A stretch of DNA of 40,007 nucleotides from CAYTSW01 sp964440605. Its GTDB lineage: Bacteria; Planctomycetota; Phycisphaerae; Phycisphaerales; UBA1924. Of the stretch, positions 16,501-26,381 are shown piece after piece; the stretch's first letter is position 1, and the number at the start of each line of letters is the position of its first letter. The translations under genes were made by a program, and so were the position numbers. The notes under the pieces are model-generated. The model was not told the DNA's origin. It did not search any database and worked only from the letters and a program-made list of their open reading frames with translations. The DNA is taken from assembly GCA_964440605.1 (NCBI GenBank), contig CAYTSW010000009.1, forward strand, positions 1 to 40,007, read 5' to 3'.

Positions 16501-17669
16501 CGATCGACCTCTCGGTCAACGCCAACAACCTCTCGAACATCTCCTTCAACGGCCAGGGCGCCAGCAACAGTGACCGCGCTCAGGGCTCGCTGGGCCTCGC
16601 GTGGCGTCTGCTCGCCACCGAGGACGGCGACTTCGCCGGCCTCCAGCGTGACGGCTTCGACGTCGACGGCGAGCAGATCATCTTCTCCGAGACGGTCATC
16701 TCCGAGGCCAACGGCCGCTTCGAGATGGCGGTCACCGGCCCCGCGTCCGCCTTCCAGAGCAGCATCTTCAACACCGTCGGCCTGCCCGTGATCTTCTGGG
16801 TCGAACTCCCCGATGGGCGCCGCTTCGCACTCTCGTCGCTGCTCACCTCGGCGACGACCAACGACCACGACGGCGACTCCTTCGTCGGCGACGCGATCGT
16901 CTTCAACCCCAACAACCTGCGTCAGGAGTCGAACAACACCGCCTCGGACGCCACGCGTCTGAACTTCTCGCTCGCCAACGTGGGCGTGGAGCCGCTGTTC
17001 GACAACTGGAACATGGTGCCCTTCGCTCGCGCTCTGGGTGTCGCCCGCTCGTCGCGTGACATCCCGACGCTGCCCCGCGGCGTCGTGAGCTCGAACGTCA
17101 TCGTGGGCGAGCTGCTCGCGGCCTCGCCGATCGACCAGTTCGTGTACTTCGACGATATCAATGACGACGGCGAATGGACCGCCGCCGACGATGATGACAG
17201 CCAGTTCGACTCGATCATCATCGACGCCGACACCTTCAAGCACTTCCGCTTCACGCTCACGACCAATGGCATCCGCATGGGCACGGGCATGAACGCCCTG
17301 GTCGGCGGCTACGCGGTCGCGATCCTCAACTACAGCGCCCTGGAAGACCTGGGCGTCTTCCAGTTCGGCCCGGCCCTCCCCGGCGGCTCGGTCTTCACCG
17401 CCAACCCCATCACCAACTCCAACGCCAGCGCCACCCAGGGCTGGCTCCTCGTGACCAACACGCAGGAGTACGACCCGGCGACCGGCTTCTTCACCGCCAA
17501 CCCCGGCTCGGACTACCTCATCAACGTCGCCAACGTCAACGGCCTCGAGGACGCCGACGCAGAGAACTCCGTCGGATCGCTGGACCCAACGGCGACCGAT
17601 GCCAACAATAATGACATCGACGTACTGCCTGCCGGCAGCGCTCCCTTCGTCCACTACGTCCGTCCCTGA
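13554..17669 (+). CDS. Giant secreted acidic Ig-like repeat protein, S-layer candidate
   Basis: The 1371-residue product has a Sec signal peptide cleaved at about ALA|Q (residue 25). The mature part has no cysteine, only five lysines, and very high Asp, Asn, Thr and Gly, so it is strongly acidic. At least five copies of a SbsA-type Ig-like strand pair are visible: LFLTFSEAL (about 187), IRVVYNLPL (335), LDAVAVVFSEPI (471), RLLLAFTED (658) and ALLQFTENI (774). Two are preceded by calcium-type loops (DLDQDGVLD, DTDDDGF). The C-terminal third (about 900-1371) is a separate region with aromatic-rich strands and no anchor, PEP-CTERM or SLH domain. These traits fit an S-layer or surface-sheet protein held by calcium. 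The gene is monocistronic: long leader before it and a strong terminator after it. A large secreted adhesin is the alternative. Confidence 0.75.
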   Translation: MNTRTSKLAFGLCAMLAPASAALAQGVSETADVTSPIINTNEEVFGPNTNISVTLPDVARGAAGVNAATNDTDAVTGFIVGLDADGNVLTVAAPLVITGDPNWDADNGQDGDDIVVDIAASGLTASFLNNANVTNWQLRFTKNGESATGAAVAQTDFDADEANDENLVLDNTSPELVSAFVSTDGETLFLTFSEALAAGTNTNDTDLGDVSAADFQINEMANMFDNATPNPSLPFTVAGAFTDAANTTIEVDISGMAPATTIDAGDFIRAVADDDGDPVAANDIFDVVGNQAFQQDAMGNAETTGVQISTVAALTIERVEVLATIDDTPGVTNNAIRVVYNLPLDAADLGDVDTGAGGFYPAFLTLNGMDSSIGIVDSGTGGANDPAVDPDNPNAVLLSVNQTGNDIVLADGLAGTSANNQYSVSVDTDGDVPSSIFGTNDYDTEQTGLAVEDGIDPAAQFFSFHDLDQDGVLDAVAVVFSEPITSSLTGAGGFTINVADAVDLMPASLIDELGNFPAMADLPESEMGTINPTSLVLGGVRIENDVDNDVTRLSTSNAAVLPFDPTMFDWTGDGAGMNAPGTNGPDSLLTLDHPAFTVTDTAGNELMVAAATGVNINRDRANPLLALAAFFTGDNQTGGSNDQFLVEQDGNVGDQSANDRLLLAFTEDTDAGEIDPESAVFGNGLSFDDDVFNTNQQTTFDDADGSSYEPGVQITFNSLDGDVVDDDGNPPLIVMALSNSGTVVDREAPYINLQNQGGVVESAFLVDTDDDGFANQALLQFTENIVQSDLSDDDFESFGANMGTITGVDTLTGTDNSIVVLSLTDGEISMASDAMFRYLGASIMADSLITGASSGNSVSAVNTEITAQEIAPVDGAPAAPATMLVNGTILGEDGVAGLPIGTSVYAAIAVPTVNSITLSKNGIDSMYMSDDAVYGQNLVEGSLEAFTNVLLGLRQFIYVFKNGDGDHEFSNRKPSDTGGSAGTIDLSVNANNLSNISFNGQGASNSDRAQGSLGLAWRLLATEDGDFAGLQRDGFDVDGEQIIFSETVISEANGRFEMAVTGPASAFQSSIFNTVGLPVIFWVELPDGRRFALSSLLTSATTNDHDGDSFVGDAIVFNPNNLRQESNNTASDATRLNFSLANVGVEPLFDNWNMVPFARALGVARSSRDIPTLPRGVVSSNVIVGELLAASPIDQFVYFDDINDDGEWTAADDDDSQFDSIIIDADTFKHFRFTLTTNGIRMGTGMNALVGGYAVAILNYSALEDLGVFQFGPALPGGSVFTANPITNSNASATQGWLLVTNTQEYDPATGFFTANPGSDYLINVANVNGLEDADAENSVGSLDPTATDANNNDIDVLPAGSAPFVHYVRP

Positions 17670-17736
17670 GGCATCTGATCCCAACCGGCCCGTGGAGCTC
17701 CTGGCGAGCGGGCCGATACAGACCCCCCCCCACCCC

Positions 17737-17777
17737 GGGGCTGGCCGCCGCAAGGTGGCCGGCCCCTTTCTCGTTTT
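17737..17777 (+). terminator. Rho-independent terminator after the giant secreted protein gene
   Basis: A 13-pair stem with two G-U pairs (GGGGCTGGCCGCC with GGTGGCCGGCCCC) closes on a GCAA tetraloop and is followed by TTTCTCGTTTT. It lies 68 bases after the stop codon and isolates the gene from the secretion operon downstream. Confidence 0.85.
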
Positions 17778-17899
17778 GAGGCCTGTTGCCGCACCGCCTG
17801 CGTCGCCGCGGCGCTGTCGCGAACCGACGACGCCGCCGCTGGTAGCATGAACGTCCGATACCGCACAGGCCGCGGGCGCAGTTGGCACGGAGGTTTCTC

Positions 17900-18727
17900 A
17901 TGGCAGGTGCATTGCTGCGGGGCTGGTGGGCGTGGGCGGCTGTCGCGACGGCCCTTGTTTTCACTGCCTCGCCGACGGCGTGGGGCCAGTTCGGGACGCC
18001 AGGGTCAACGCAGTTTCGCGAGCGGATTGTGGGGGACTACCTGCCCGGCGCGAGCGGCCCGCAGCCGGAGGAAGGCGACCAGATCGGTGCCTTCTTCGAG
18101 GACGAGCTCGCGGGCGTCTACACCTTCCCCGACGGCAACCGTGCGTTTTCGGTCACCATCTTTGGCGACGATCCAGAGTCCCCCGATGTCACGGAGGGCC
18201 CGCGAGCCGGCCAGCGGGTGCAGTTCCGCTACTTCGATGTGAGCACGAACGAGGTCGTGGACCTGACGGTGGTGAACCGCCAGGGCGAGGCGTTCAACTT
18301 CACATTCCAAGGCGTGGAGGTGATCGAGGTGCCCGGCCTGCCGCTGGACTTCACGCCGGTGCGCCAGTTCGATGTGCGGGCCAGCCCGGGCGGGGGCGAC
18401 GGCGACGGTGGGGGTACTGGCGGTGGGGGAGGGGGTGACGGCGGCGGGGGTGGCGCTCCGGGCAACCCGGACATCAATCGCGATGGCGACGTGAACACGC
18501 GTGATGCGGCAATCGTGCTGCGGTTCATTGCGGGGGGCGGCGTTCAGCCCGGCTCCACCCGCTTCCGCGACCTGGGCATCATGATATCGGGCGGGTCGGG
18601 CACCGCCCCGGATCCGGGCGACGCGGTGATGATCTCCGCCGACGAGTTGGGCAACCGGTGCGACGTGGACGGCGACGGCGACATCGACACACGCGACGCC
18701 GTCGAGATCCTCAAGCAGCGCGGGTGA
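17900..18727 (+). CDS. Secreted dockerin-like protein heading the type II secretion operon
   Basis: The 275-residue product has a signal peptide ending near AWG|Q. The first domain (about 35-150) contains GDQIGAFFEDELAGVYTF and later GQRVQFRYFDVST, the pattern of beta-sandwich domains in secreted surface proteins. A glycine-rich linker (about 165-190) follows. The C-terminus is a dockerin-like pair of calcium loops with helices: DINRDGDVNTRDAAIVL and DVDGDGDIDTRDAVEIL, about 60 residues apart. The ATG at 17900 has GGAGG six bases upstream; a TTG six codons earlier overlaps that site. The stop overlaps the next start as TGATG, so it is coupled to gspH. It may be a substrate or a non-canonical component of the machine. 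No cohesin is visible in this window. Confidence 0.75.
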   Translation: MAGALLRGWWAWAAVATALVFTASPTAWGQFGTPGSTQFRERIVGDYLPGASGPQPEEGDQIGAFFEDELAGVYTFPDGNRAFSVTIFGDDPESPDVTEGPRAGQRVQFRYFDVSTNEVVDLTVVNRQGEAFNFTFQGVEVIEVPGLPLDFTPVRQFDVRASPGGGDGDGGGTGGGGGGDGGGGGAPGNPDINRDGDVNTRDAAIVLRFIAGGGVQPGSTRFRDLGIMISGGSGTAPDPGDAVMISADELGNRCDVDGDGDIDTRDAVEILKQRG

Positions 18728-19332
18728 TGGCGGGGCGTCGTGGCATTCGGGAGGCGGGCGTTCGCGGTGTGACGCTGATCGAGCTGGTGGTGGTCGTGGT
18801 CATCCTCGGTTCGCTGGCGGTGCTGGTAGGCTCGGCGGTGTCGCGGGGCGAGCGGGGCGTGCGTGATGCGCTGGGCGACGTCGTGTTGCTGCTGCACCGG
18901 GCACGCAACGACGCGATGCGGCTGGGGGTCGAGACGAGCGTGCGCATCGAAGAGCGCGACGGCCGCCTGGAAGCGGCCCTGAGCCTGAATGATGACGACG
19001 ACGACACGGAGGCGAGCGGGCGGATTGTTCGGTCATGGGCACTGCCGGAGCCGGCGGGGCAAGCGGGCGGGGCGGTTGTTGATTTCGGCAGCGTGTTGGG
19101 CGAGGCGAGGCGTGAGTGGGGGGAGCCGGCGGAGTCGGCGCTCGCGGCGCGGTACTCGGTGCTTGGGCGGACGGATTCGCGTCGGTGGCTCGTGCGCGTC
19201 GCGGATACACTGCATGTCATCAGCTTCGACCCGCTGTCGGGCGTGGCGCGGCTCGAGCCGCCGGGCACGCCCGCGTCGGAGCCGCGTGAACGGATTCTTC
19301 TTTCCAGGCCGAGTGAGCCGCACACGCGGTAG
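18727..19332 (+). CDS. gspH: Type II secretion minor pseudopilin GspH-like
   Basis: The 201-residue product has a basic leader, then VRG|VTLIELVVVVVILG with Glu at +5, where valine replaces the usual phenylalanine at +1. A single hydrophobic helix follows and then a head domain that includes an acidic run (NDDDDDTE) near residue 80. Length and head pattern (RARNDAMRLGVETSVRI, then a C-terminal VxFDPLSGVARL) fit GspH/FimT proteins. Its start overlaps the dockerin-like stop by one base, and gspG starts 59 bases after its stop. GspH is a tip-complex pseudopilin in the periplasm. Confidence 0.83.
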   Translation: MAGRRGIREAGVRGVTLIELVVVVVILGSLAVLVGSAVSRGERGVRDALGDVVLLLHRARNDAMRLGVETSVRIEERDGRLEAALSLNDDDDDTEASGRIVRSWALPEPAGQAGGAVVDFGSVLGEARREWGEPAESALAARYSVLGRTDSRRWLVRVADTLHVISFDPLSGVARLEPPGTPASEPRERILLSRPSEPHTR

Positions 19333-19391
19333 AGCGAGGCAGTACGACCCCGCGGCGTCACGCAGCGCCGCATGGCCGCATGGAGGTCGCG

Positions 19392-19823
19392 ATGCACAGG
19401 ACGGTGTCGGCCCGGGTTCGGGCGTTCAGCCTGCTCGAGATGTTGATCGTGATCGCGATCATCGGTTTGATCGCGACGCTGGTGCTGACGAACATCGGCG
19501 GGGCGGATCGCCAGGCGAAGAAGGCGACGACGATGGCGCAGATCGAGTCCGTCGCCGGAGCCGTCGAGCGATTCAACTTCCACGTCGGGCGCTACCCGAC
19601 CGAGGCGGAGATGGAGGGCTTCGAGGCGCTGCTCGAGGCCCCGGCGAATACGACCGGCTGGGAAGGGCCCTACCTCGACTCCGAGCGCGTGCCGACCGAT
19701 GGCTGGGGACGCCCGCTCAAGTACGAGCTGGACGACAGGTGGGGGTTCAAGATCGTTTCGTACGGCGCCGACGGCCAGCCCGGCGGCGAGGAACTGAACG
19801 CCGATCTCGATAACCGCTCCTGA
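19392..19823 (+). CDS. gspG: Type II secretion major pseudopilin GspG
   Basis: The 143-residue product has the major pseudopilin layout: leader, cleavage site VRA|FSLLEMLIVIAIIG with Glu at +5, and the conserved GspG head RYPTEAEMEGFEAL, GWEGPYLD and DGWGRPLKY. The tail SYGADGQPGGEELNADL is the calcium-binding loop typical of GspG. The residue before the cut is Ala rather than Gly. The ATG at 19392 has GGAGG five bases upstream; the ATG four codons earlier has none. It forms the pseudopilus shaft that pushes substrates through GspD. Confidence 0.93.
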   Translation: MHRTVSARVRAFSLLEMLIVIAIIGLIATLVLTNIGGADRQAKKATTMAQIESVAGAVERFNFHVGRYPTEAEMEGFEALLEAPANTTGWEGPYLDSERVPTDGWGRPLKYELDDRWGFKIVSYGADGQPGGEELNADLDNRS

Positions 19824-19839
19824 GAGCGCCGGAGCGCGT

Positions 19840-21545
<1,706 letters not shown>

Positions 21546-21549
<4 letters not shown>

Positions 21550-22766
21550 CGCCATTCGCGTACACCGCGGTGTCGGCCGAGCGGTCGGCTTCGGGGCTGC
21601 TCTCGGGCACGCGGCGGGCCCACGACGAGCGCACCCTGCGCCGCGAACTGCGCAACGAAGGGCTCATCGCGGTGCAGGTGCGGCCGCTGCATATTGCCGA
21701 CGCGGTGCGCGCACGGCTCAGCCGCGAACGCATCCGCGGGTCCGACGCGGCGTGGTTTTTTCAGACCCTGCGGCTGCTGCTCGACGCCAGGGTGCCGGTG
21801 GAAGAGGCGATGCGGTCGATGATCGAGATCGCCCCGCGCCCGCGCCTGCGCGACGTCTGTGAACGCGTCCGCAGCGGCCTCCGTTCGGGCACCACGCTCT
21901 CGGCAGCGATCGAAGGCGTCGAGGGCCTGGCCTCGGCGCAGCACGTGGCGCTCATCCGCTCGGGCGAGGCCTCGGGCCGGCTCGATCACGCGGTTGCGCT
22001 CGTCGATCAGGCGATCACCACCCGCGCGCGCATCAAGCGCGTGCTCGTCTCGCGCCTGACGTACCCGGCGATTCTGTTGCTCGCCGCCGTCGGCGCGGTG
22101 TGGTACCTCGCGACGTACGTGGTGCCCTCGATCAGCGAGCAACTGACGCAGATGGGTGCCGAACTGCCCTGGCCGACGCGGGCGACGTTCGTCGCTTCTG
22201 GCGTCGTGGCGTGGGCGCTGCCGATCGTCGCGCTGGTCATCCTCGGCCTGGTGCTCGCGCGCGATGCGCTGCTCACGCCCACGCGCCGGAAAAAGCTCGA
22301 CGGACTGCTCATGCGCACGCCCGTGGTCGGCTCCATGCTCTGGCACGGCCAGGCCGCGACCGTCTGCGACGTCATGCACACCATGCTCGCCGGCGGCGCC
22401 GATCTGCTCGAAGCGCTGGGGCAGGCGCAGGAGGTGGTGTCGTCGCCGGCGATCGCGGATCGGCTGGCAAAGGTGAGGGGCGAAGTGCGGGAGGGGCGCG
22501 ACTTTGCCGCCTCGCTGCGCGAGCACCGGGTCTGCCCCCCGATGATCGGGACGGTCATCCAGGCGGGCGTGACGGGCGGGACGCTCACCCCGGCGTTCGC
22601 CAAGGCGACCGATCTGTGCCTCGAGCGTCAGGAGACGCTGGGCGAGCGGCTGCTGACGCTGCTGGAGCCGGCGGTGCTCGTGGTCATGGCGGGGGCGGTG
22701 GGGTGGGTCGTGTACAGTCTCGTCGCCGGGATGCTCGCGGTGACCAACGCCGGCGGGCTCGGCTAG
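21546..22766 (+). CDS. gspF: Type II secretion inner membrane platform protein GspF
   Basis: The 406-residue product opens with MTPFAYTAVSAERSASGLLSG, contains two T2SSF domains and three membrane segments, and has the usual length (opening quoted in part: PFAYTAVSAE). Key blocks are RLLLDARVPVEEAM and RSGEASGRLDHAV in the first half, and HTMLAGGADLLEAL and QAGVTGGTLTPAF in the second. The last membrane helix ends near the C-terminus. GTG at 21546 overlaps the gspE stop by four bases, so the pair is translationally coupled. It shares little detail with the GspF-like protein at 9822-11045, so the two platforms are not recent duplicates. Confidence 0.93.
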
Positions 22767-22831
22767 CGGTCGCGGGTGGCCGGGCGAATCGGGGATTCGA
22801 CAGACGCTTCGTTGATGCAAGGAGCCTGCGG

Positions 22832-25207
22832 ATGGGCACGATCAACCTCTTCTCGACCGGCATGCCGGCCTTATCGGCTGCGGGCCTGCTGCTCGCGCTC
22901 AGCGGGTGTGCTTCGGCGCCTGACGAGCCGGCGCAGGGACTGACCGCGTCGGACATCGAGCCGCCCCGGGCTTTTCAGGCGCCGCCCGAGTGGCGTTCGG
23001 CGGGCCGCCCGGTCACCGAGCCGCTGATGTTCCCGAGCATGGGCGAGACGCGCGAGCCCGAGATGCTCTATCGGCGCACGCTCCGCGCCGCGCCAGAGGA
23101 GGAAGCGGGCGTTGCGACGGTCAATCGGGGCGGCGGCGTCGGGCCCATGTTCGACGTGCGCATCGCGACCAATCGCGCCAGCGCAACGGAGGTGCTGCGC
23201 ACGATCGCCGAAACGTACCTTGAGCAGAGCTTCGTCTTCGATCCCGCGGTCGTGAACGCCAACCAGCAGCTCACGCTCAACGTCGATGAGCGGATGACCC
23301 GCGCCGACGTGCGCGATCTCTTTGCGGGCATCGCTCGGCTGTATGGCTGGATGGTCGAACAGCGCGACGACGTGCTCTATGTCAGGCCCGCGGGCGGCGG
23401 CGGCGGGCAGGGGGGCGTCGCGATGGGCAACACGCCCGCGGCGCCGATCATCGCCGCTCAGGCGGCGTTCGAGAGCGAACTGCCGGCGGTCAGTGTTCAG
23501 CGCCTGCGCTTCATCACCGCCGGCGACGCGGTGAACGCCATCGAGCGCCTCCAGAGCCCGGGCGCGGCGACCGTGAACATCGGGCGCACCGTGCTGATCA
23601 TCGACACGACGCGGCAGATCAACCGCCTCGCGGGCCTGCTCGAAGCGATCGACGTCCCCGCCTTCGAGGGCGTGGAGATGCAAACCTTCCGCCTGGCCCA
23701 CCGCAGGCCGACCGCGGCGGCGGAGATCCTCGAGCGAATGCTCACGAGTGCGCGCCTGACGACTGGTGCCGAGCCGCTGGCCGCGTTCATTCCCGTGCCG
23801 GGCACGCCCGACCTCATGGTGATCTCGCGCGACTCTTCGGTGGACCCGGTGGTGCGGGACCTGATCCGCATCGTCGACACGCCGCAGGCCGACCGACGCA
23901 TGGGCGCGTACGTCTACCGCATTCAGCACTACGAGCAGCCCACGCAGCTGGTGCAGTCGTTGCAACAGTTCTTCGGCGACCGCATCGCGCCGCCGGGGAC
24001 GCCCGGCGCCCAGCCGCCCGTCCCCGGGCAGATGCGCCTCACGCTCGATCAGCAGGAAGACGTGCTGCTCATCCGCGCCACGCCCGACGATTACGCCGAG
24101 CTGCTTGGCCTGCTCGCGCAGCTCGACCGCCCGCGCCAGCAGGTGCTGCTCAACTCGATCATCGCCGAAGTGGTGCTCAACGATCGGCTGGAGTTCGGCG
24201 TTGACTACTTTCTCAACGCGCTGGACGAGGACGGCACGGTGCTCGACCTCTTCGCAACGCCGGGCCTGGTCGCCTCGCCCACGGGGACGATCTCGCTGCT
24301 GGCGACCGACGGGCTGGCGATCATCCAGGCGCTCCAGAGCGAGTCGGACGTGGAGATCATCTCGCAGCCGCGCGTGGTCATCCGTGAGAACTTCACCGCG
24401 GAGTTCCAGGTGGGCGGTGAGACGCCCATCATCAACACGCAGCGCGACTCGGCGACGCAGACGGGCGGGACGACGGGCATCGAGCAGGACGTGCAGTACC
24501 GCGACACGGGCATCACGCTGACGATCACGCCGCGCATCAACGAGGGCGGCGAGGTGACGCTCGAGATCGAGCAGGAGGTGAACGAGGTGGGCGGGCAGAC
24601 GGAGTTCGGCCCGGAGTTCACGACGCGCTCGATCACGACGCAGGTGACGGTGCCGCACGGGCGCACGCTGCTGCTGGGCGGCATCATCGAGACCGAGACA
24701 CGCGACAACGTGCGCAAGGTTCCGCTGGTGGGCGACATCCCGCTCGTGGGCCTGGCGTTCCAGAACATCGAGAAGGTGCAGGAGCGTCGCGAGCTGTTCC
24801 TGGCGATCACGCCGCGGATCATCAACGACCCGATGAACGGGCAGGGCACGCTGGGCGAGTTCTTCGAGGCCGCCCGCGGCGTTCGGGCGGCGATCTCGCT
24901 GAACCACACCGACTATCAGCAGGGCGTGCTCAACTCCGAGGCCAACGAGCGGGGGTTCACCGATCCGATCATCATCGGCCCGCCCGAGCAGACGCCCGCC
25001 CCCGCCGCCCCCCCCGAGCCCGGGCCGATGGACGACCTGCGCCGCCTGCTGGAAGACGCCGAGGCGCCGGCCATGCGGGGCACGCAGGGAGACTTCGTGA
25101 TGCCCTTCGGCGTATGGACGCTGCCCGCCCAGCGCGTGGTCGAGACGCGCACGCGTGAGCCGATCCGGGTGGAGCCGGTGTCGGCTGTCGGAGACGAAGC
25201 GCGGTGA
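22832..25207 (+). CDS. gspD: Type II secretion outer membrane secretin GspD
   Basis: The 791-residue product has a lipoprotein signal with lipobox LSGC (Cys26). A long N-terminal periplasmic part holds N0/N1-type domains; LAHRRPTAAAEILERML belongs to an N2/N3 repeat. The secretin core begins near 430 and contains VEIISQPRVVIRENFTAEF, VGGETPIIN and VPHGRTLLLGGIIETE, and the signature VPLVGDIPLVGLAFQ at about 630-645. A 120-residue Pro-rich tail follows. The ATG at 22832 has AAGGAG seven bases upstream. As a lipoprotein it could reach the outer membrane without a separate pilotin, which is an inference. The stop overlaps the gspI start as GTGA. Confidence 0.93.
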   Translation: MGTINLFSTGMPALSAAGLLLALSGCASAPDEPAQGLTASDIEPPRAFQAPPEWRSAGRPVTEPLMFPSMGETREPEMLYRRTLRAAPEEEAGVATVNRGGGVGPMFDVRIATNRASATEVLRTIAETYLEQSFVFDPAVVNANQQLTLNVDERMTRADVRDLFAGIARLYGWMVEQRDDVLYVRPAGGGGGQGGVAMGNTPAAPIIAAQAAFESELPAVSVQRLRFITAGDAVNAIERLQSPGAATVNIGRTVLIIDTTRQINRLAGLLEAIDVPAFEGVEMQTFRLAHRRPTAAAEILERMLTSARLTTGAEPLAAFIPVPGTPDLMVISRDSSVDPVVRDLIRIVDTPQADRRMGAYVYRIQHYEQPTQLVQSLQQFFGDRIAPPGTPGAQPPVPGQMRLTLDQQEDVLLIRATPDDYAELLGLLAQLDRPRQQVLLNSIIAEVVLNDRLEFGVDYFLNALDEDGTVLDLFATPGLVASPTGTISLLATDGLAIIQALQSESDVEIISQPRVVIRENFTAEFQVGGETPIINTQRDSATQTGGTTGIEQDVQYRDTGITLTITPRINEGGEVTLEIEQEVNEVGGQTEFGPEFTTRSITTQVTVPHGRTLLLGGIIETETRDNVRKVPLVGDIPLVGLAFQNIEKVQERRELFLAITPRIINDPMNGQGTLGEFFEAARGVRAAISLNHTDYQQGVLNSEANERGFTDPIIIGPPEQTPAPAAPPEPGPMDDLRRLLEDAEAPAMRGTQGDFVMPFGVWTLPAQRVVETRTREPIRVEPVSAVGDEAR

Positions 25208-25638
25208 GCCCGGACCCGAAGACCCGGGTCCGCGGCACCGGGAACCGATACGGCCGTCGCGGCTTCACGCTGATCGAGGCGGTCATCGCGCTGGCGATCG
25301 TGGCGACGCTCTTCGGCGTGTGCCTCCAGATCCGTACACAACTTCTGCGCGCAACGAGCGACGCGGTGGATGCGCAGCAGGTCGAACGCCTCCACGCCTC
25401 GCTCTTCGAGCACGTCGACGCCCGGCTCGTCGCGGCGCCCGAGGCGCGCCCGGAGCAGGGCGCGCTGGTCTATACGGGCACGCATCACGGACACGAGTAC
25501 CGGGTCGTCGTCCGCTCCGTGACCGTGAGCAACCCGGTCGCGGAGCAGCTCGCGTACGAAGCGCGCTCGGAGCTGCTGATGCTCGAGTACACCGTCGAGA
25601 TCGCCGGAACGGAGCGGGTCTTCCTGTGGCACCGATGA
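25204..25638 (+). CDS. gspI: Type II secretion minor pseudopilin GspI-like
   Basis: The 144-residue product has a 20-residue basic leader and the site RRG|FTLIEAVIALAIVA with Glu at +5. The head is about 110 residues, close to GspI size. The GTG start overlaps the gspD stop and the TGA overlaps the gspJ start as ATGA, so three genes are translationally chained. Assignment as GspI rests on size and position before gspJ and gspK; the head sequence itself is poorly conserved. Confidence 0.8.
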   Translation: MSPDPKTRVRGTGNRYGRRGFTLIEAVIALAIVATLFGVCLQIRTQLLRATSDAVDAQQVERLHASLFEHVDARLVAAPEARPEQGALVYTGTHHGHEYRVVVRSVTVSNPVAEQLAYEARSELLMLEYTVEIAGTERVFLWHR

Positions 25639-26381
25639 AGCGAGCAATCCCTGACGCGCGTCGCGGCCTGACGCTGCTCGAGCTGCTTATCGCCCTGGCG
25701 ATCCTCGGCGCGATCATGGGCTCGGTGACCGCCATCTGGGCCCAGGCGAGGGGCTGGACCGAGGATGCCGAGCGTCATCACGAGGTCTTCCGCTTGCAGC
25801 GGGCGCTGGACACGCTGGACACGCAGTGGGAGCGGCGCGTTCGGCTGGCGGTGCAGGACGATCTCCACACGGGCGTGGAGCATGGGCCGAGGCACTTGGC
25901 GTTCGTCACCGCTGAGCCGTTGCTCTTTCCCGACTGGCCGCTCGTGCGTGCGACCTATCGCATCGACGTCGTACGCGGCGACGATCCGTCTTCGTGGACG
26001 GCGCGGCTGGTGTATGCCGAGACACGCGTCGATGAGCCCGGCGTGATGCCGCCGGAGTTCTCGCCCCTGATCGACGACGCTTCGCGCGAGCGTTCGGGCG
26101 AGACGGTGCTGCTCGAGGGCGTTACGGGCCTGCGATTCGAGCGCTTCGGCACGCTGACAGGCGAGCAGGAGTCGGCGTTGGAGCGGCCGCCGGAAGACGC
26201 GGACGAGCGGTCGCGATCGAGGGACGAGCGTGACGACGAAGATGAGGTCGACGAGGAGCGGGCGCTGCGGTGGCGTGTGTATGACAGTGAGATCGACGAG
26301 ACCATCGATGCCCTCAGGCTGGCGGGCGTGCACGACGGGGAGGCGTTCACATGTCTGTTCGTGATCGCGGGTTCGCGCTGA
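25635..26381 (+). CDS. gspJ: Type II secretion minor pseudopilin GspJ-like
   Basis: The 248-residue product starts at an ATG overlapping the gspI stop by four bases. It has the site RRG|LTLLELLIALAILG with Glu at +5 and leucine at +1. The head matches GspJ in length and in a long helix after the membrane segment (QRALDTLDTQWERRVRL). A highly charged insertion around residues 195-215 (DERSRSRDERDDEDEVDEER) is unlike classical GspJ and is probably a flexible loop. It overlaps gspK by 31 bases. GspJ sits with GspI and GspK at the pseudopilus tip. Confidence 0.82.
   Translation: MKRAIPDARRGLTLLELLIALAILGAIMGSVTAIWAQARGWTEDAERHHEVFRLQRALDTLDTQWERRVRLAVQDDLHTGVEHGPRHLAFVTAEPLLFPDWPLVRATYRIDVVRGDDPSSWTARLVYAETRVDEPGVMPPEFSPLIDDASRERSGETVLLEGVTGLRFERFGTLTGEQESALERPPEDADERSRSRDERDDEDEVDEERALRWRVYDSEIDETIDALRLAGVHDGEAFTCLFVIAGSR

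Noticed and set aside
22100..22831. Longer start for gspD inside gspF
   Set aside because: The frame is open far upstream, but this part is read in the gspF frame with full family sequence. The ATG at 22832 has a ribosome site and begins a lipoprotein signal.
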